Positions 39,693 through 50,111 of a stretch of DNA of 64,000 nt are shown here, in pieces. Each line of letters opens with the position of its first letter. Within the stretch, counting starts at the first letter, position 1. The stretch is from NCBI RefSeq assembly GCF_019469165.1, contig NZ_CP048263.1:496001-560000 (forward strand), given 5' to 3'. A model generated the notes under the pieces. It did no database searches, was not told where the DNA came from, and worked only from the letters and a program-made list of their open reading frames with translations. Source of the DNA: Gilliamella sp. ESL0443 (GTDB taxonomy: Bacteria; Pseudomonadota; Gammaproteobacteria; Enterobacterales; Orbaceae). The translations under genes and the position numbers were made by a program.

Positions 39693-40583
39693 ATGATGAA
39701 TATAAAAAAAACTCGCCGTGATGTTCACGGCGTTTTGTTATTAGACAAACCACAAGGCATGACATCAAATGATGCCTTACAAAAAGTGAAAAGATTATTC
39801 AACGCAAAAAAAGCAGGGCATACTGGCGCGCTAGATCCATTAGCCACTGGAATGTTACCTATCTGTTTTGGTGAAGCGACGAAATTTTCACAATACTTAT
39901 TAGATTCTGACAAACGCTATCGCGTGATCGCCAAATTGGGTGAACGTACCGATACGTCTGATGCGGATGGTCAAATAATTTCTACTAGATCGGTTAATAT
40001 CACTCAATCACAAATCGACGAAGCATTAACTCATTTTCGCGGCGATATTTTACAAGTTCCAACCATGTTTTCGGCTTTAAAATATCAAGGCAAACCACTT
40101 TATGAATATGCTCGTCAAGGTATTGTTATAGAGCGAGAAGCTAGACCCATTACAATTTATGAAAACCAGTTTATCCAATACGATTCAACTAAGCACGAAT
40201 TAACCTTAGAAATCCATTGTTCAAAAGGGACTTATATTCGTACCATTATTGATGATTTAGGTGAATTACTTGGCTGTGGGGCACATGTAATTTATTTAAG
40301 ACGTCTACAAGTATCAAATTATCCTATCGATAATATGATCACCCTAGATGAATTGCAAAATGAACCAATGCTTATGCCAGTCGATAGCCCATTACAAGAC
40401 TGCCCTAAAGTGGTATTAAGTGAAAGCCAAGGTAAAGACATTTTATTAGGTAGAACCGTAATTGTTGAAAACAGTGTAAGTGTTGAAACATTAGTCAGAA
40501 TTTATCAAGGCCAACAATTTATTGGTGCAGGAACTCAAATCCTTAATAAATTGTCACCTAAAAGATTAATTTCAACATCCTAA
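39693..40583 (+). CDS. truB: tRNA pseudouridine-55 synthase
   Basis: A 296-residue enzyme making pseudouridine 55 in the T loop of t[23 protein letters not shown] is motif I, and the catalytic Asp is D48 in [34 protein letters not shown] and [19 protein letters not shown] follow. Two adjacent ATGs (39693 and 39696) are possible starts. In E. coli rpsO and pnp follow; here a convergent LacI-type regulator is next, so the cluster is broken at this point. Confidence 0.96.
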   Translation: MMNIKKTRRDVHGVLLLDKPQGMTSNDALQKVKRLFNAKKAGHTGALDPLATGMLPICFGEATKFSQYLLDSDKRYRVIAKLGERTDTSDADGQIISTRSVNITQSQIDEALTHFRGDILQVPTMFSALKYQGKPLYEYARQGIVIEREARPITIYENQFIQYDSTKHELTLEIHCSKGTYIRTIIDDLGELLGCGAHVIYLRRLQVSNYPIDNMITLDELQNEPMLMPVDSPLQDCPKVVLSESQGKDILLGRTVIVENSVSVETLVRIYQGQQFIGAGTQILNKLSPKRLISTS

Positions 40584-40608
40584 TTAAATCGTTAATCAAT
40601 TTAAAATA

Positions 40609-41655
40609 TTAGCAATTAGTAAAAAACATTTCGGTATCAATAGTATGGCATTGTGATAATGATGTCATATTATGTTCAAGAAGATCACATAACAATTGTG
40701 CTGATTTACATCCCATTTTGTATAAAGGCTTATTGACTCTACTCAATTGATCTAATTCATTATATTGAAGATCATTGGTATGGCTAATATAAGTAATTGC
40801 AAGCGGATGTAGTAATTGTGATTGGCTCTTTTTGACTTGGTGTAATGCGCCAAAAAGTGAACGATAATTCGATAAATAATTTTGCGTATGATAGCAATCA
40901 TAACAAGAAAGACTACTCAAATCCTCAAAAATAACGGCTGTCGGCGGCTTATTGCTTTGAAGTAGTGTCTTAATGGCATCTCGCCCATGTTCATACGTAA
41001 GGCAACCTTGAATGACATAATCACTATCAATCGGCATATTGATTCGTTGAAAAGCCTGTTGGTAGCCTTGCAAGAAAAATGAGGAGTTAGTATTTTTATC
41101 GCTATTAATAAAAATTGCGATCTTATTATGCCCCTGCTCAATTAAATGCTGAGTGGTTTGATATCCAATTGTCAGATGATCGAAATGAACACAGGTAAAA
41201 TTCTTCTTAAAATGATTAACAAATACAATTGGTGGTAATGAATTTTTATAACTATATAGCTGGGTAAGGTATGGAGCTTGATTTATAATGATAATGCCAA
41301 TAAAACAATTTTGCTTAATATATTGAATTAAATAATAGAGATCATTTTTAACCTTATAAGGAAATTGTAAATAAAACAGTTGAAACCCAGCTTCATGTAA
41401 AACTTGCTCAATACCAAAATTGATTAAGCTTTTAGAGATAAGCTGATTATCAACAACTAAAATTTTATTGCTTTCATGAACGGGTTGATAATCTTTTAAA
41501 TTTTTTGATAGATCAACATTTAAAGCCTTCATCGCCTGATAAACCAGAAATTGAGTTTGTGGAGATGTTAGGTTGGGTGTTCTTAATACTCTTGATACAG
41601 ATGCGATTGAAACCTTTGCTTCTTTCGCTATCATCGATAATGAGATCTTCGCCAT
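40609..41655 (-). CDS. LacI/PurR-family transcriptional regulator
   Basis: A LacI-family repressor of about 348 residues. The helix-turn-helix and hinge helix are at the N-terminus (SLSMIAKEAKVSIASVSRVL, then NLTSPQTQFLVYQAM). A periplasmic-binding-protein-like sensor domain follows (KILVVDNQLISKSLINFGIE, TVIFEDL region). The frame opens at 41715, but residues 1-20 there are hydrophobic noise; the ATG at 41655 (MAKISLSMIAKEAK) is the family-typical start. The effector and target genes are unknown, with no adjacent sugar operon. Confidence 0.9.
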   Translation of the reverse strand: MAKISLSMIAKEAKVSIASVSRVLRTPNLTSPQTQFLVYQAMKALNVDLSKNLKDYQPVHESNKILVVDNQLISKSLINFGIEQVLHEAGFQLFYLQFPYKVKNDLYYLIQYIKQNCFIGIIIINQAPYLTQLYSYKNSLPPIVFVNHFKKNFTCVHFDHLTIGYQTTQHLIEQGHNKIAIFINSDKNTNSSFFLQGYQQAFQRINMPIDSDYVIQGCLTYEHGRDAIKTLLQSNKPPTAVIFEDLSSLSCYDCYHTQNYLSNYRSLFGALHQVKKSQSQLLHPLAITYISHTNDLQYNELDQLSRVNKPLYKMGCKSAQLLCDLLEHNMTSLSQCHTIDTEMFFTNC

Positions 41656-41829
41656 AATTATAAATTTAGTTAAATATAAAATTACTTTAACGAGGATTAT
41701 TAAAATTGTAATCAACTAAAATTCAATTTTTCGAGCAAGATTCCAAAATTTAGAAAATATCTTTTTTCCAAAATCTTTAACAATAAAGTGGTATAATTGC
41801 CATTAAATACTTTAATTCGGGTTTATCAT

Positions 41830-42837
41830 ATGTCTGCATGGAATATCGCCATTGTTGGTGCGACAGGACAAGTAGGTTCTGCGCTAATTGAGTTATTAAA
41901 TGACTCAAAAACTATTGAAATTGAAAATCTCTATTTAGTCGGTAGCGATAACAGCGCTGGCGAAGTAGTTCGTTTTGCCGGTAAAAATTTAACCGTCATT
42001 GATAGCGAGCAAATGGATTGGAGTCAATGCCATTTTGCCTTTTTTGTTGCAGGTACTAAAACTAGCGAAAAATATGCTCAAACAGCTGCTCAAGCAGGCT
42101 GTATCGTTATTGATGCGAGCGGATTTTTTGCTGATCAAGACCATATCCCATTAATTGTACCTAAAGTAAATAACAGCGTATTAACCGAATATCGCAATGA
42201 AAATATCATTGCTGTTGCAAGCCCAACCGTATCTCAATTATTACGTTGCGTTGCATCACTAACCGATATTCAATTACTGACTAATCTTCATTTAACCAGC
42301 TTTATTCCTTCATCATTATATGGCAAGCCAGGTGTGGATGAACTAGCAGGACAAAGCGCTAGATTACTCAATGGAATGCCAGTTGATAACGAGCTATTTG
42401 ACAATCAACTTGCCTTTAACTTATTACCGCTTTCGCATGAGTCTGACCACCAAAGTTTAGGTGAACACACTCAAATTAACCAAATTCGTAAAGTGATAAG
42501 TAATTATGATTTACCTATTTCAATTGAATCCGTAATTGTGCCGGTCTTTTATGGACTAGCTCAAGCGGTGAATGTTTCCAGTAGCTTACCCATTGAATTA
42601 GACATGGCTCGTTTTAGTGAATTTGGCGTTGAAGTAAAAAGTGAAGATTTACCAACCCCAGTAACTGAAGTCAATACCGAAGGTGAAAAGAACTTAACCA
42701 TTAAACTCGCTAATTTACGACACAGCTATGGAAATTATGAACAAATTCAATTTTGGTCAGTAGCAGATAATATCCGTTACTTAGGTGGACTAATGTTAAT
42801 CGAGACACTTGAGATCCTGATTAATGACTACCTCTAA
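41830..42837 (+). CDS. usg: Usg protein, ASA dehydrogenase paralogue
   Basis: A 335-residue homologue of aspartate-semialdehyde dehydrogenase. The Rossmann start [20 protein letters not shown] is clear, but the usual catalytic Cys-containing motif is not evident: [11 protein letters not shown] occurs where Asd has SNCTV. This marks it as the Usg (non-Asd) type seen upstream of truA in E. coli, whose function is not known. The frame opens at 41797, but the ATG at 41830 gives the family start. It overlaps truA by 14 bases. Confidence 0.88.
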   Translation: MSAWNIAIVGATGQVGSALIELLNDSKTIEIENLYLVGSDNSAGEVVRFAGKNLTVIDSEQMDWSQCHFAFFVAGTKTSEKYAQTAAQAGCIVIDASGFFADQDHIPLIVPKVNNSVLTEYRNENIIAVASPTVSQLLRCVASLTDIQLLTNLHLTSFIPSSLYGKPGVDELAGQSARLLNGMPVDNELFDNQLAFNLLPLSHESDHQSLGEHTQINQIRKVISNYDLPISIESVIVPVFYGLAQAVNVSSSLPIELDMARFSEFGVEVKSEDLPTPVTEVNTEGEKNLTIKLANLRHSYGNYEQIQFWSVADNIRYLGGLMLIETLEILINDYL

Positions 42838-43615
42838 AATTGCATTAGGTATCGAATATGATGGTAGTGGCTATTTTGGTTGGCAACGACAACAGCACGT
42901 TGACTCTATCCAAGAAAGGTTAGAATCGGCTTTGTCTGTCATAGCTAACGAGCCAATAGCCGTATTTTGTGCAGGACGAACCGACGCTGGTGTACATGCC
43001 ACAGGGCAAGTAATTCATTTTGAAACTAACGCTCAGCGCGGTGAAGGAGCATGGACAATGGGCGTAAACTCTCATCTTCCTGACAATATCGCTGTACGGT
43101 GGTCAAAAAGTGTGGATGACAGTTTTCATGCTAGATTTAGCGCAACTGCTCGGCGTTACCGATATGTGATTTATAATCATCGTTATCGTCCAGCAATTTT
43201 GGCCAAAGGCGTGACGCATTATTATCTGCCATTAAATGAAGAACTGATGCATCAAGCGGGGCAATATTTATTAGGTGAAAATGATTTCTCATCATTTAGA
43301 GCTGCGCAGTGTCAATCGCGAACGCCCTGGCGTAATATTCATCATATTCAAGTTACAAGACAGGGTGAATATGTTATTGTCGATATCAAAGCAAATGCCT
43401 TTGTACATCATATGGTACGCAATATTGTCGGAAGTTTGTTAGAGGTTGGTGCAGGTAATCAACCACCGCAGTGGATTGATGAGCTATTAAAAGCGAAAGA
43501 TCGTACTCAAGCTGCAGCAACCGCGAAACCTGAAGGTTTATATTTGGTTCAGGTAGATTATCCATTAGAATATCAAATTCCTGATTGCGCTTTAGGGCCA
43601 TTATTTATAAAGTAA
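42824..43615 (+). CDS. truA: tRNA pseudouridine synthase A
   Basis: A 263-residue enzyme modifying positions 38-40 of the tRNA anticodon stem-loop. The catalytic Asp is D54 in [30 protein letters not shown] and the later [16 protein letters not shown] are characteristic. It overlaps usg by 14 bases, which suggests coupled translation. dnaB follows after 33 bases. Confidence 0.97.
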   Translation: MTTSKIALGIEYDGSGYFGWQRQQHVDSIQERLESALSVIANEPIAVFCAGRTDAGVHATGQVIHFETNAQRGEGAWTMGVNSHLPDNIAVRWSKSVDDSFHARFSATARRYRYVIYNHRYRPAILAKGVTHYYLPLNEELMHQAGQYLLGENDFSSFRAAQCQSRTPWRNIHHIQVTRQGEYVIVDIKANAFVHHMVRNIVGSLLEVGAGNQPPQWIDELLKAKDRTQAAATAKPEGLYLVQVDYPLEYQIPDCALGPLFIK

Positions 43616-43648
43616 GCAAATTAGCTATAGATTAAATTAAATAAAAAG

Positions 43649-45076
43649 ATGAATGCAATGAATACTGATGATTCAAATAAAGAACTCAAAAATCAAGACG
43701 CAAAAAAATCAAAAGTACAAAATATAAAATTACCACCTCACTCAATTGAGGCAGAACAAGCCGTGCTTGGTAGCCTAATGCTGGATAATCAGCGTTGGGA
43801 TGTTGTTGCTGAAATGATTACCGACCGTGATTTTTATTCTCGTCATCACCAACTTATATTTTCAGAAATGCATACCTTAGTCAGTCGTGGTACCCCGATT
43901 GATTTAATCACCTTATCTGAAAGCTTAGAAAGTAAAGACTTACTTGTTGATGTAGGGGGATTTGCTTATTTAGCTGAGTTATCGAAAAACACACCAAGTG
44001 CCATTAACGTAGTGGCCTATACCGATATTATCCGCCAGCAAGCGATATTGCGGGAACTGATTAGTGCTTCAAATGAAATTGCTGATAACTGTTACTCAAC
44101 TGAAGGCCGAGACAGTACCGAAATTTTAGACTTAGCTGAAAGCAAAATCTTCCAAATTGCCGAAAGCCGTACTAAGCAGGGTGAAGGACCGAAAAATATT
44201 ACCGATGTGCTAGAAGCTACCGTCGCAAAAATTGAAGAGTTATTCCAGCGCCCACATGATGGCGTGACAGGGGTCTCAACCGGCTTCCTTGATTTAGATA
44301 AAAAAACCGCAGGATTACAGCGTTCAGACTTAATTATTATTGCAGCTCGTCCATCAATGGGTAAAACCACATTTGCGATGAACCTTTGTGAAAACGCCGC
44401 TATGATGCAAGATAAGCCGGTACTAATCTTTAGTTTAGAAATGCCATCAGAACAGATTATGATGCGTATGCTGGCCTCGTTATCACGTGTTGATCAGACT
44501 CGTATTCGTACAGGCCAACTACAAGATGATGATTGGGCAAGAATATCGAGCACCATGGGATTACTGCTGGAAAAGAAAAACATCTACATTGATGACTCAT
44601 CAGGATTAACCCCTATGGAGCTACGCTCTCGAGCAAGACGAATTTACCGTGAACATAAAGGATTAAGTATGATCATGGTCGATTACTTACAGCTGATGCG
44701 AGTACCAAACATATCAGAAAACCGAACTCTTGAAATCGCCGAGATCTCACGCTCATTAAAAGCATTAGCCAAAGAGTTACAAATTCCGGTTGTTGCTCTT
44801 TCACAGCTAAACCGAAGCTTAGAACAACGCGCCGATAAACGACCAGTTAACTCCGACTTACGTGAATCAGGATCTATCGAACAAGATGCCGATGTAATTA
44901 TGTTCATCTATCGTGACGAAGTATATAACGAAGCATCAGAACATAAAGGTATTGCAGAAATCATCTTAGGTAAACAGCGAAATGGTCCAATTGGTAAAGT
45001 ACGCTTAACTTTCCAAGGTCAATTCTCAAGGTTTGATAATTACGCTGATGCGGGTAAATATTTGGATGACGAATAA
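43649..45076 (+). CDS. dnaB: Replicative DNA helicase
   Basis: A 475-residue hexameric 5'-3' helicase of the replication fork. The N-terminal helical domain (PPHSIEAEQAVLGSLMLD) is followed by a RecA-like motor: Walker A ARPSMGKTT near residue 235, Walker B MIMVDYLQLM, and H4 DLRESGSIEQDADVIMF. ATGs at 43649 and 43658 are both possible starts. No intein is present. It is convergent with sitD, and the two share a hairpin in the 36-base gap. Confidence 0.97.
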   Translation: MNAMNTDDSNKELKNQDAKKSKVQNIKLPPHSIEAEQAVLGSLMLDNQRWDVVAEMITDRDFYSRHHQLIFSEMHTLVSRGTPIDLITLSESLESKDLLVDVGGFAYLAELSKNTPSAINVVAYTDIIRQQAILRELISASNEIADNCYSTEGRDSTEILDLAESKIFQIAESRTKQGEGPKNITDVLEATVAKIEELFQRPHDGVTGVSTGFLDLDKKTAGLQRSDLIIIAARPSMGKTTFAMNLCENAAMMQDKPVLIFSLEMPSEQIMMRMLASLSRVDQTRIRTGQLQDDDWARISSTMGLLLEKKNIYIDDSSGLTPMELRSRARRIYREHKGLSMIMVDYLQLMRVPNISENRTLEIAEISRSLKALAKELQIPVVALSQLNRSLEQRADKRPVNSDLRESGSIEQDADVIMFIYRDEVYNEASEHKGIAEIILGKQRNGPIGKVRLTFQGQFSRFDNYADAGKYLDDE

Positions 45077-45113
45077 TTGAAGTATCGTAAATGTGAAAAA
45101 CAATACTTCAATT
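45075..45113. terminator. Bidirectional hairpin between dnaB and sitD
   Basis: AATTGAAGTAT and ATACTTCAATT form an 11-base stem with a 17-base loop that overlaps the stop codons of both convergent genes. It could end transcripts from either side. Confidence 0.6.
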
Positions 45114-45942
45114 AACGCCTTATTTTTTTATTAGCGTAGATCCGATAAAACTGGGCAAGAGTAAAAATCACTGCTTGTAAAATCACAATACAAGCACTGG
45201 TTGACGCATCTATATGAAAACTGATTAAAGTACCAGTTACCGTTGAAAATACCGATACAATTACTGCAATCACTAACATCTTTTCAAAACGTTTAGTCAA
45301 TAAAAATGCAGTTATGCCAGGCGCAATTAACATCGCAATCACCAAAATAACACCTGCAGCTTTAAGTGATCCAACAATAGTCAATGCTAAAATACTTAAT
45401 AAACCGTAATGTAATAATTTAACTGGCAAACCAACTACTCTTGCTTGCACGGCATCAAAACAATACAGCATTAAATCACGGCGTTTAATGATAACTAAAA
45501 TCGAAACAATGCTTGCAATCGTAATAATTTGGATGAGTTCTTGATAGCTTGTTCCCAACACACTACCAAATAAAATATGATTCAAATGTTGCGACGTTTC
45601 CACTTTAGAAAACAGTACTAAACCAAAAGCAAACATTCCCGAAAAAACGATGCCCATTACAGTATCTTCCTTTATTCGACTGTTATCTTTAATGTAACCA
45701 GTAGCAACCGAACAAAATAGCCCCGACGCAAATGCACCTATTATTAAAGGGATCCCAGCTAAATAAGCAAGTACAATACCGGGTAATACCGCGTGAGAAA
45801 TAGCATCGCCCATCAACGACCAGCCTTTTAACACTAAAAAGCATGACAGTAGGGCGCAAACAATACCAGTAGCTAGCGCAGCTAGAATGGCACGTTGAAC
45901 AAAAGGAATTGTAAGAGGATGATAGATAAGTTCCCATATCAT
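45112..45942 (-). CDS. sitD: Metal ABC transporter permease SitD
   Basis: A 276-residue ABC-3 family permease with about eight membrane helices (QRAILAALATGIVCALLSCF; GWSLMGDAISHAVLPGIVLA, a conserved family motif). With SitC it forms the channel of a manganese/ferrous-iron importer. It overlaps sitC by four bases and is the last gene of the sitABCD operon. It is strongly similar in pattern to SitC, as expected of duplicated permeases. Confidence 0.92.
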   Translation of the reverse strand: MIWELIYHPLTIPFVQRAILAALATGIVCALLSCFLVLKGWSLMGDAISHAVLPGIVLAYLAGIPLIIGAFASGLFCSVATGYIKDNSRIKEDTVMGIVFSGMFAFGLVLFSKVETSQHLNHILFGSVLGTSYQELIQIITIASIVSILVIIKRRDLMLYCFDAVQARVVGLPVKLLHYGLLSILALTIVGSLKAAGVILVIAMLIAPGITAFLLTKRFEKMLVIAVIVSVFSTVTGTLISFHIDASTSACIVILQAVIFTLAQFYRIYANKKIRR

Positions 45943-46793
45943 ACTGAACCTCCTTGTCTTGCTTGGCTGATTCGGCGTGAAATCAACCCTTGTCTTGGTG
46001 CAAATAAAAATGCTGCCAAAAAGACTAAAGTTTGTAATGTCACAATCACACCACCTGTTTCACCATTAAGGAAATAACTGATCCAAGCGCCAATTGCACT
46101 CGTCAGCGCACCGATGATAACTGAAATAATTAACAACCGTGAAAATCTATCGGTAAGTAAGTAAGCCGTCGCGCCAGGAGTTACTACCATCGCTATGACC
46201 AAGATTGCACCGACCGTTTGCAGTGCAGCAACAGTACAGGCACTTAAAATAGTAAAAAAAAGAATCTTTAACTGTAATGGTTTTAAGCCAATTGAACGAG
46301 CATGAGTTTCATCAAAAAAGACCACTAACAGATCCTTCCAAAAAAACAGTAGCAAAATCAGTGAAACTAAAATAATAATTTGCACTTGCCACATATCACT
46401 ATCATCAATTCCCAAAATATTACCAAAAATAATAGTTTGCACATTAACAGAAGTTGGATTTAGTGAAATGATTAAAAGACCAATAGCAAAAAAGGTCGAA
46501 AAGATAAAACCAATAATGGCATCTTCTTTTAAACGAGTGAAAGCACGTACAATTGTTATTGATAAAGCTGCTAACAAACCGGTAAAAAAAGCGCCCACTG
46601 AATAAGGTAAGCCAAGCGCATAAGCACCTGCCACACCGGGCACTACTGAATGCGAAAGGGCATCGCCCATTAAAGACCAGCCTTTTAACATCAAAAACGC
46701 CGACAAAAATGCGCAAGCTGCACCAACAATACTACTTACCCAAATGGCTTTTAACATAAAGCCATAAGTAAAAGGTTCAAGAAGCAGTTCCAT
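45939..46793 (-). CDS. sitC: Metal ABC transporter permease SitC
   Basis: A 284-residue ABC-3 permease. LLEPFTYGFMLKAIWVSSIV begins the first helix. The motif GWSLMGDALSHSVVPGVAGA and the ARSIGLKPLQLKILFF cytoplasmic loop are diagnostic of zinc/manganese/iron permeases of the ZnuB/SitC group. The gene abuts sitB without a gap and overlaps sitD by four bases, so the four subunits are translated together. Confidence 0.92.
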   Translation of the reverse strand: MELLLEPFTYGFMLKAIWVSSIVGAACAFLSAFLMLKGWSLMGDALSHSVVPGVAGAYALGLPYSVGAFFTGLLAALSITIVRAFTRLKEDAIIGFIFSTFFAIGLLIISLNPTSVNVQTIIFGNILGIDDSDMWQVQIIILVSLILLLFFWKDLLVVFFDETHARSIGLKPLQLKILFFTILSACTVAALQTVGAILVIAMVVTPGATAYLLTDRFSRLLIISVIIGALTSAIGAWISYFLNGETGGVIVTLQTLVFLAAFLFAPRQGLISRRISQARQGGSV

Positions 46794-47690
46794 TTAGTGT
46801 TGCCCTTTAGTTTCAATAACAGTTGGTTCGACTAGAAAATCTTTGTGAGCCGAGTCATCATTGCCTTCACCATAAAATATAGCTGCCCGCTCATCATCAG
46901 TTAAAATAGACATTTTACGAGGATCTTCATCTTGGTGTAATTGTTCACCAGACAAGCTTAAATAACGTAGTGCGCCACCAAATGTCATCATCAAATTTTG
47001 TGGGGTAAATGTTGTTTTAGTTTCACCAAAAGCCAACACGGTTTGATTAATCAACACTACCTGATCACAAAACTCTGGCACACTACCTAAATTGTGAGTA
47101 GAAACTAAAATCAAATGGCCTTCATCACGAAGATCTTTAAGCAGATCGATAATGGCATTTTCGGTTTTCACATCAACGCCCGTAAATGGCTCGTCTAACA
47201 ATAACACCTTACCTTGTTGAGCCAAAGCTCTAGCTAAAAAGACACGTTTTTTTTGACCGCCAGAAAGTTGACCAATCTGGCGATGCTTAAAATCCAACAT
47301 ATTGACTCGTTCTAATGCCAGATCGACTTGTCTTTTATCTTCCTTACTTGGTATTCGTAAAAAAGACATATGACCATAACGCCCCATCATCACCACATCC
47401 GATACCAAAACCGGAAAATCCCAATCGACTTCTTCAGTTTGAGGAACATAGGCAATAATATTTTGCTTTAATGCTTGTTTTACCGAAATATCATTAAACG
47501 TCACTTGTCCTTTAGTGGGTTTTATCATCCCCATAATGCTTTTAAATAGTGTCGATTTCCCACTACCATTAACGCCGACAAGTGCACAGATAGTGCCACC
47601 ATTCAAACGAAAACTCGCATCATGAATTGCTGTATGACCATTATTATAGGTCACGGTAATATCATCAACATTTAAGCAAATTTGAGTCAT
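46794..47690 (-). CDS. sitB: Metal ABC transporter ATP-binding protein SitB
   Basis: A 298-residue ABC ATPase. Walker [10 protein letters not shown] is at 39-47, followed by the Q-loop [11 protein letters not shown], the signature LSGGQKKR, Walker [13 protein letters not shown] and the H-loop STHN. The [13 protein letters not shown]-loop is typical of manganese/iron Sit/Mnt systems. A C-terminal tail of about 50 residues (from [20 protein letters not shown]) follows the core. It overlaps sitA by one base. Confidence 0.94.
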   Translation of the reverse strand: MTQICLNVDDITVTYNNGHTAIHDASFRLNGGTICALVGVNGSGKSTLFKSIMGMIKPTKGQVTFNDISVKQALKQNIIAYVPQTEEVDWDFPVLVSDVVMMGRYGHMSFLRIPSKEDKRQVDLALERVNMLDFKHRQIGQLSGGQKKRVFLARALAQQGKVLLLDEPFTGVDVKTENAIIDLLKDLRDEGHLILVSTHNLGSVPEFCDQVVLINQTVLAFGETKTTFTPQNLMMTFGGALRYLSLSGEQLHQDEDPRKMSILTDDERAAIFYGEGNDDSAHKDFLVEPTVIETKGQH

Positions 47691-48610
47691 TATTTTTCGA
47701 ATCCTTTAGCGATTGTTTCAACCGTCACTTTTAATAAATCGATATAAGTAGGAACAGGGCCATCTTTAGTAGAAAGTGAATCAACATACAACACACCACC
47801 ATAAGTAGCGCCAGTTTCTTTACTTACCTGCTTAGCAGGTTTATCAGAAATCGTACTCTCACTAAATAAAACAGGTATATTATTAGCACGCACTAAATCA
47901 ATAAGATGTTTAACTTGTTTAGGTGTACCTTGTTGCTCGGCATTAATTGGCCAGAGATACGCCTCTTTAAGATTATAATCACGTGCTAAATAACTAAAAG
48001 CGCCTTCACTGGTCACTAACCAACGCTGTGATTCAGGGATCTTAGCTAAACGCTCACGAAGTGGGGCATCAAGCGCCTTAATTTTTGCCACATATTCTGC
48101 GGCATTCTTATTATATATTTCGGCGTTTTTCGGATCATATTTAACCAAAGCCGCACGAATATTTTCGACATAAGTTAAAGCAAGTGTTGGTGACATCCAA
48201 GCATGAGGATTTGGATTACCTTTATAGCTACCTTCTTGAATCGGCATTGGCTCAATGCCTTCAGTTACGACAACTGAAGGCACATCTTTAATATCTTCAA
48301 AAAAGCGCTCAAACCAAAGTTCTAAGTTTAAACCATTCCACAACACCAAATCGGCAGACAGTGCTTTATTAATATCTTGTGGTGTAGGATCGTATTCATG
48401 AATTTCGGCGCCAACTTTAGTGATTGACTCCACAACCGCGGCATCACCAGCCACGTTTTGGGCAATATCTTGTATAACAGTAAATGTGGTAACAACTTTA
48501 AATTTTTTCTCATCAGCTGATGATGAATTGGTCAGACCCGTCAAAACCAGTAGCGATGCTAAAATCGCATTTAATAATGTCTTACGGTTTTTAAAAAAAT
48601 TGAATTTCAT
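47690..48610 (-). CDS. sitA: Metal-binding periplasmic protein SitA
   Basis: A 306-residue cluster A-I (ZnuA-like) solute-binding protein. A signal peptide ([17 protein letters not shown] region) precedes the mature domain. Candidate metal ligands are the His in [13 protein letters not shown], the His in [11 protein letters not shown], the Glu in [13 protein letters not shown] and the Asp in VDSLSTKDG. It lacks the His-rich loop of zinc-specific ZnuA, favouring manganese or iron. First gene of sitABCD. Confidence 0.94.
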   Translation of the reverse strand: MKFNFFKNRKTLLNAILASLLVLTGLTNSSSADEKKFKVVTTFTVIQDIAQNVAGDAAVVESITKVGAEIHEYDPTPQDINKALSADLVLWNGLNLELWFERFFEDIKDVPSVVVTEGIEPMPIQEGSYKGNPNPHAWMSPTLALTYVENIRAALVKYDPKNAEIYNKNAAEYVAKIKALDAPLRERLAKIPESQRWLVTSEGAFSYLARDYNLKEAYLWPINAEQQGTPKQVKHLIDLVRANNIPVLFSESTISDKPAKQVSKETGATYGGVLYVDSLSTKDGPVPTYIDLLKVTVETIAKGFEK

Positions 48611-48624
48611 TGATTAATCCTTAT

Positions 48625-48652
48625 TGTATACTATCTGTTCGAACTCAATCAA
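48625..48652 (-). promoter_or_regulatory. Candidate sitA promoter
   Basis: On the minus strand TTGATT (48647-48652) and TATACA (48625-48630) are separated by 16 bases, upstream of AATAAGGATTAATCA before the sitA ATG. Confidence 0.55.
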
Positions 48653-48754
48653 GTACAGAAAATAAGCTGTAGATAAACGATCAGAAATGTATGAAATCCT
48701 TTTCTAGATCACTCCCTATTACTTTAAAAATGCAAAAATGATATTTTAAATGCT

Positions 48755-48773
48755 AATGAGAATTATTATCATT
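48755..48773. promoter_or_regulatory. Fur-like box between sitA and ldh
   Basis: AATGAGAATTATTATCATT matches the 19-base Fur consensus GATAATGATAATCATTATC at most positions of its two half-sites. It lies 144 bases upstream of sitA and 168 bases upstream of the dehydrogenase. Iron-responsive control of sitABCD is expected, though the site is far from the best -35/-10 pair, so an upstream promoter may exist. Confidence 0.65.
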
Positions 48774-48941
48774 AATAAAAACAAAAGTCAAATTTTTTAT
48801 TACTCAATATTAAACAAAAATACAAAAAAAGCGTAGCCAGCTACATCTATTAGAACGATAGATAATGTAGTGTTAAACTGGAGATGATATCGCACTCCAT
48901 CAAAAAAGTAGAATGACAACTTATAAATAACGAGGCTAAAT

Positions 48942-49862
48942 ATGAAACTACGTAAAGTAATGATTATTGGTGTAGGAAATGTCGGTTCAACCACCGCTTA
49001 TACATTAGTCAATCGTGGATTTTGTGAAGAGATCGCACTCGTCGACCTTAATAAAGACTTAGCCTACGGTCACGCACAAGATCTACTCGATGCCGCCGCT
49101 TATCGACAAAACATGATAAAAGTCAGTTTACGTGAATCGACGGACTGTGCTGATATCGATATAGCCATTATTACTGTTACCTCAGGACTGGCACAAAAAA
49201 GCAGGGCAGAAGAGCTGTCAGGCACATCTAAAATCATGGCTAATCTTATTCCCAACATGATGAAAAGCGGATTCAAAGGCATATTCCTAATTGCCACAAA
49301 CCCGTGTGATGCAATTACTTATCAAGTCTGGAAACTATCTGGTTTACCTCGTCATCGCGTCATTGGTACGGGTGTTTGGCTCGATACAGTTCGCCTGCGA
49401 CGATTACTCGGTGAACAAATGGATATCGGACCACAAAGTATTGATGCTTTTATTGTGGGAGAACATGGTGACTCACAATTTCCGGTATGGTCACACTCTT
49501 CAATTTATGGCATAAATCTTAATCAACTTGAAAAAAATAAAATTAATTTTGCTGACATTGGTACTAAAGCTAAAAATAAAGGCTTTGAAATCGTCAAATA
49601 CAAACACTGCACCGAATACGGCATTGCCAGCACGATTGCTGAAATTTGCCAACACATTTTCACCAACAGCCATCGAGCATTAGCATTAAGTTGTATTTTA
49701 GATGGTGAATATGGGTATAAAGATGTCGCTATAGGGGTACCGGCAATTTTAGATCAGCATGGTATTAAAAAAGTGATACAACTTGATTTTAACGATCAGG
49801 AAAAACAGCTATTTGATACAAGTATTAATATTGTGAAAGGTTATATTCAACATATTAATTAA
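48942..49862 (+). CDS. L-lactate / L-2-hydroxyacid dehydrogenase
   Basis: A 306-residue NAD-dependent LDH/MDH-family enzyme that interconverts 2-oxoacids and L-2-hydroxyacids. The Rossmann motif is GVGNVGS (10-16). The substrate Arg is R151 with D148, and the proton-relay His is H175 in GEHGDSQFPVWS. The active-site loop reads LAQKSRAEELSG and lacks the usual QKPGETR spacing of lactate dehydrogenase. R88 instead aligns better with L-2-hydroxyisocaproate dehydrogenases. Pyruvate reduction during fermentation is likely, but broader substrates are possible. It is divergent from sitA. Confidence 0.85.
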   Translation: MKLRKVMIIGVGNVGSTTAYTLVNRGFCEEIALVDLNKDLAYGHAQDLLDAAAYRQNMIKVSLRESTDCADIDIAIITVTSGLAQKSRAEELSGTSKIMANLIPNMMKSGFKGIFLIATNPCDAITYQVWKLSGLPRHRVIGTGVWLDTVRLRRLLGEQMDIGPQSIDAFIVGEHGDSQFPVWSHSSIYGINLNQLEKNKINFADIGTKAKNKGFEIVKYKHCTEYGIASTIAEICQHIFTNSHRALALSCILDGEYGYKDVAIGVPAILDQHGIKKVIQLDFNDQEKQLFDTSINIVKGYIQHIN

Positions 49863-49935
49863 TCTTATTAAAGTTAAAACTTATGTCATACTTTTATCAG
49901 CCAATAGCGATAAGCATTTTATCTGATTCTATTTA

Positions 49936-49957
49936 AAGCCGATTAATAAATCGGCTT
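49936..49957 (+). terminator. Terminator of the dehydrogenase gene
   Basis: AAGCCGAT and ATCGGCTT form an 8-base stem with loop TAATAA, about 75 bases past the stop. The tail CTTGTAC is weakly U-rich. Confidence 0.55.
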
Positions 49958-50111
49958 CTTGTACAATTTGATTTTTGATGATTGGGTAAATTAACGTCAT
50001 AAAAATGGTCTATAGTCATTTTGTTGCAATCAATATGCAATTTTATCTTATCACATTGAACACACTCAAAGAGATAACCAGTCAGTGAGCCATCTTTGGA
50101 TAATGACGTTC

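Noticed and set aside
48800-48994. A 64-codon hydrophobic minus-strand frame between sitA and the dehydrogenase
   Set aside because: It overlaps the dehydrogenase start and its promoter region, and no ribosome site is visible.
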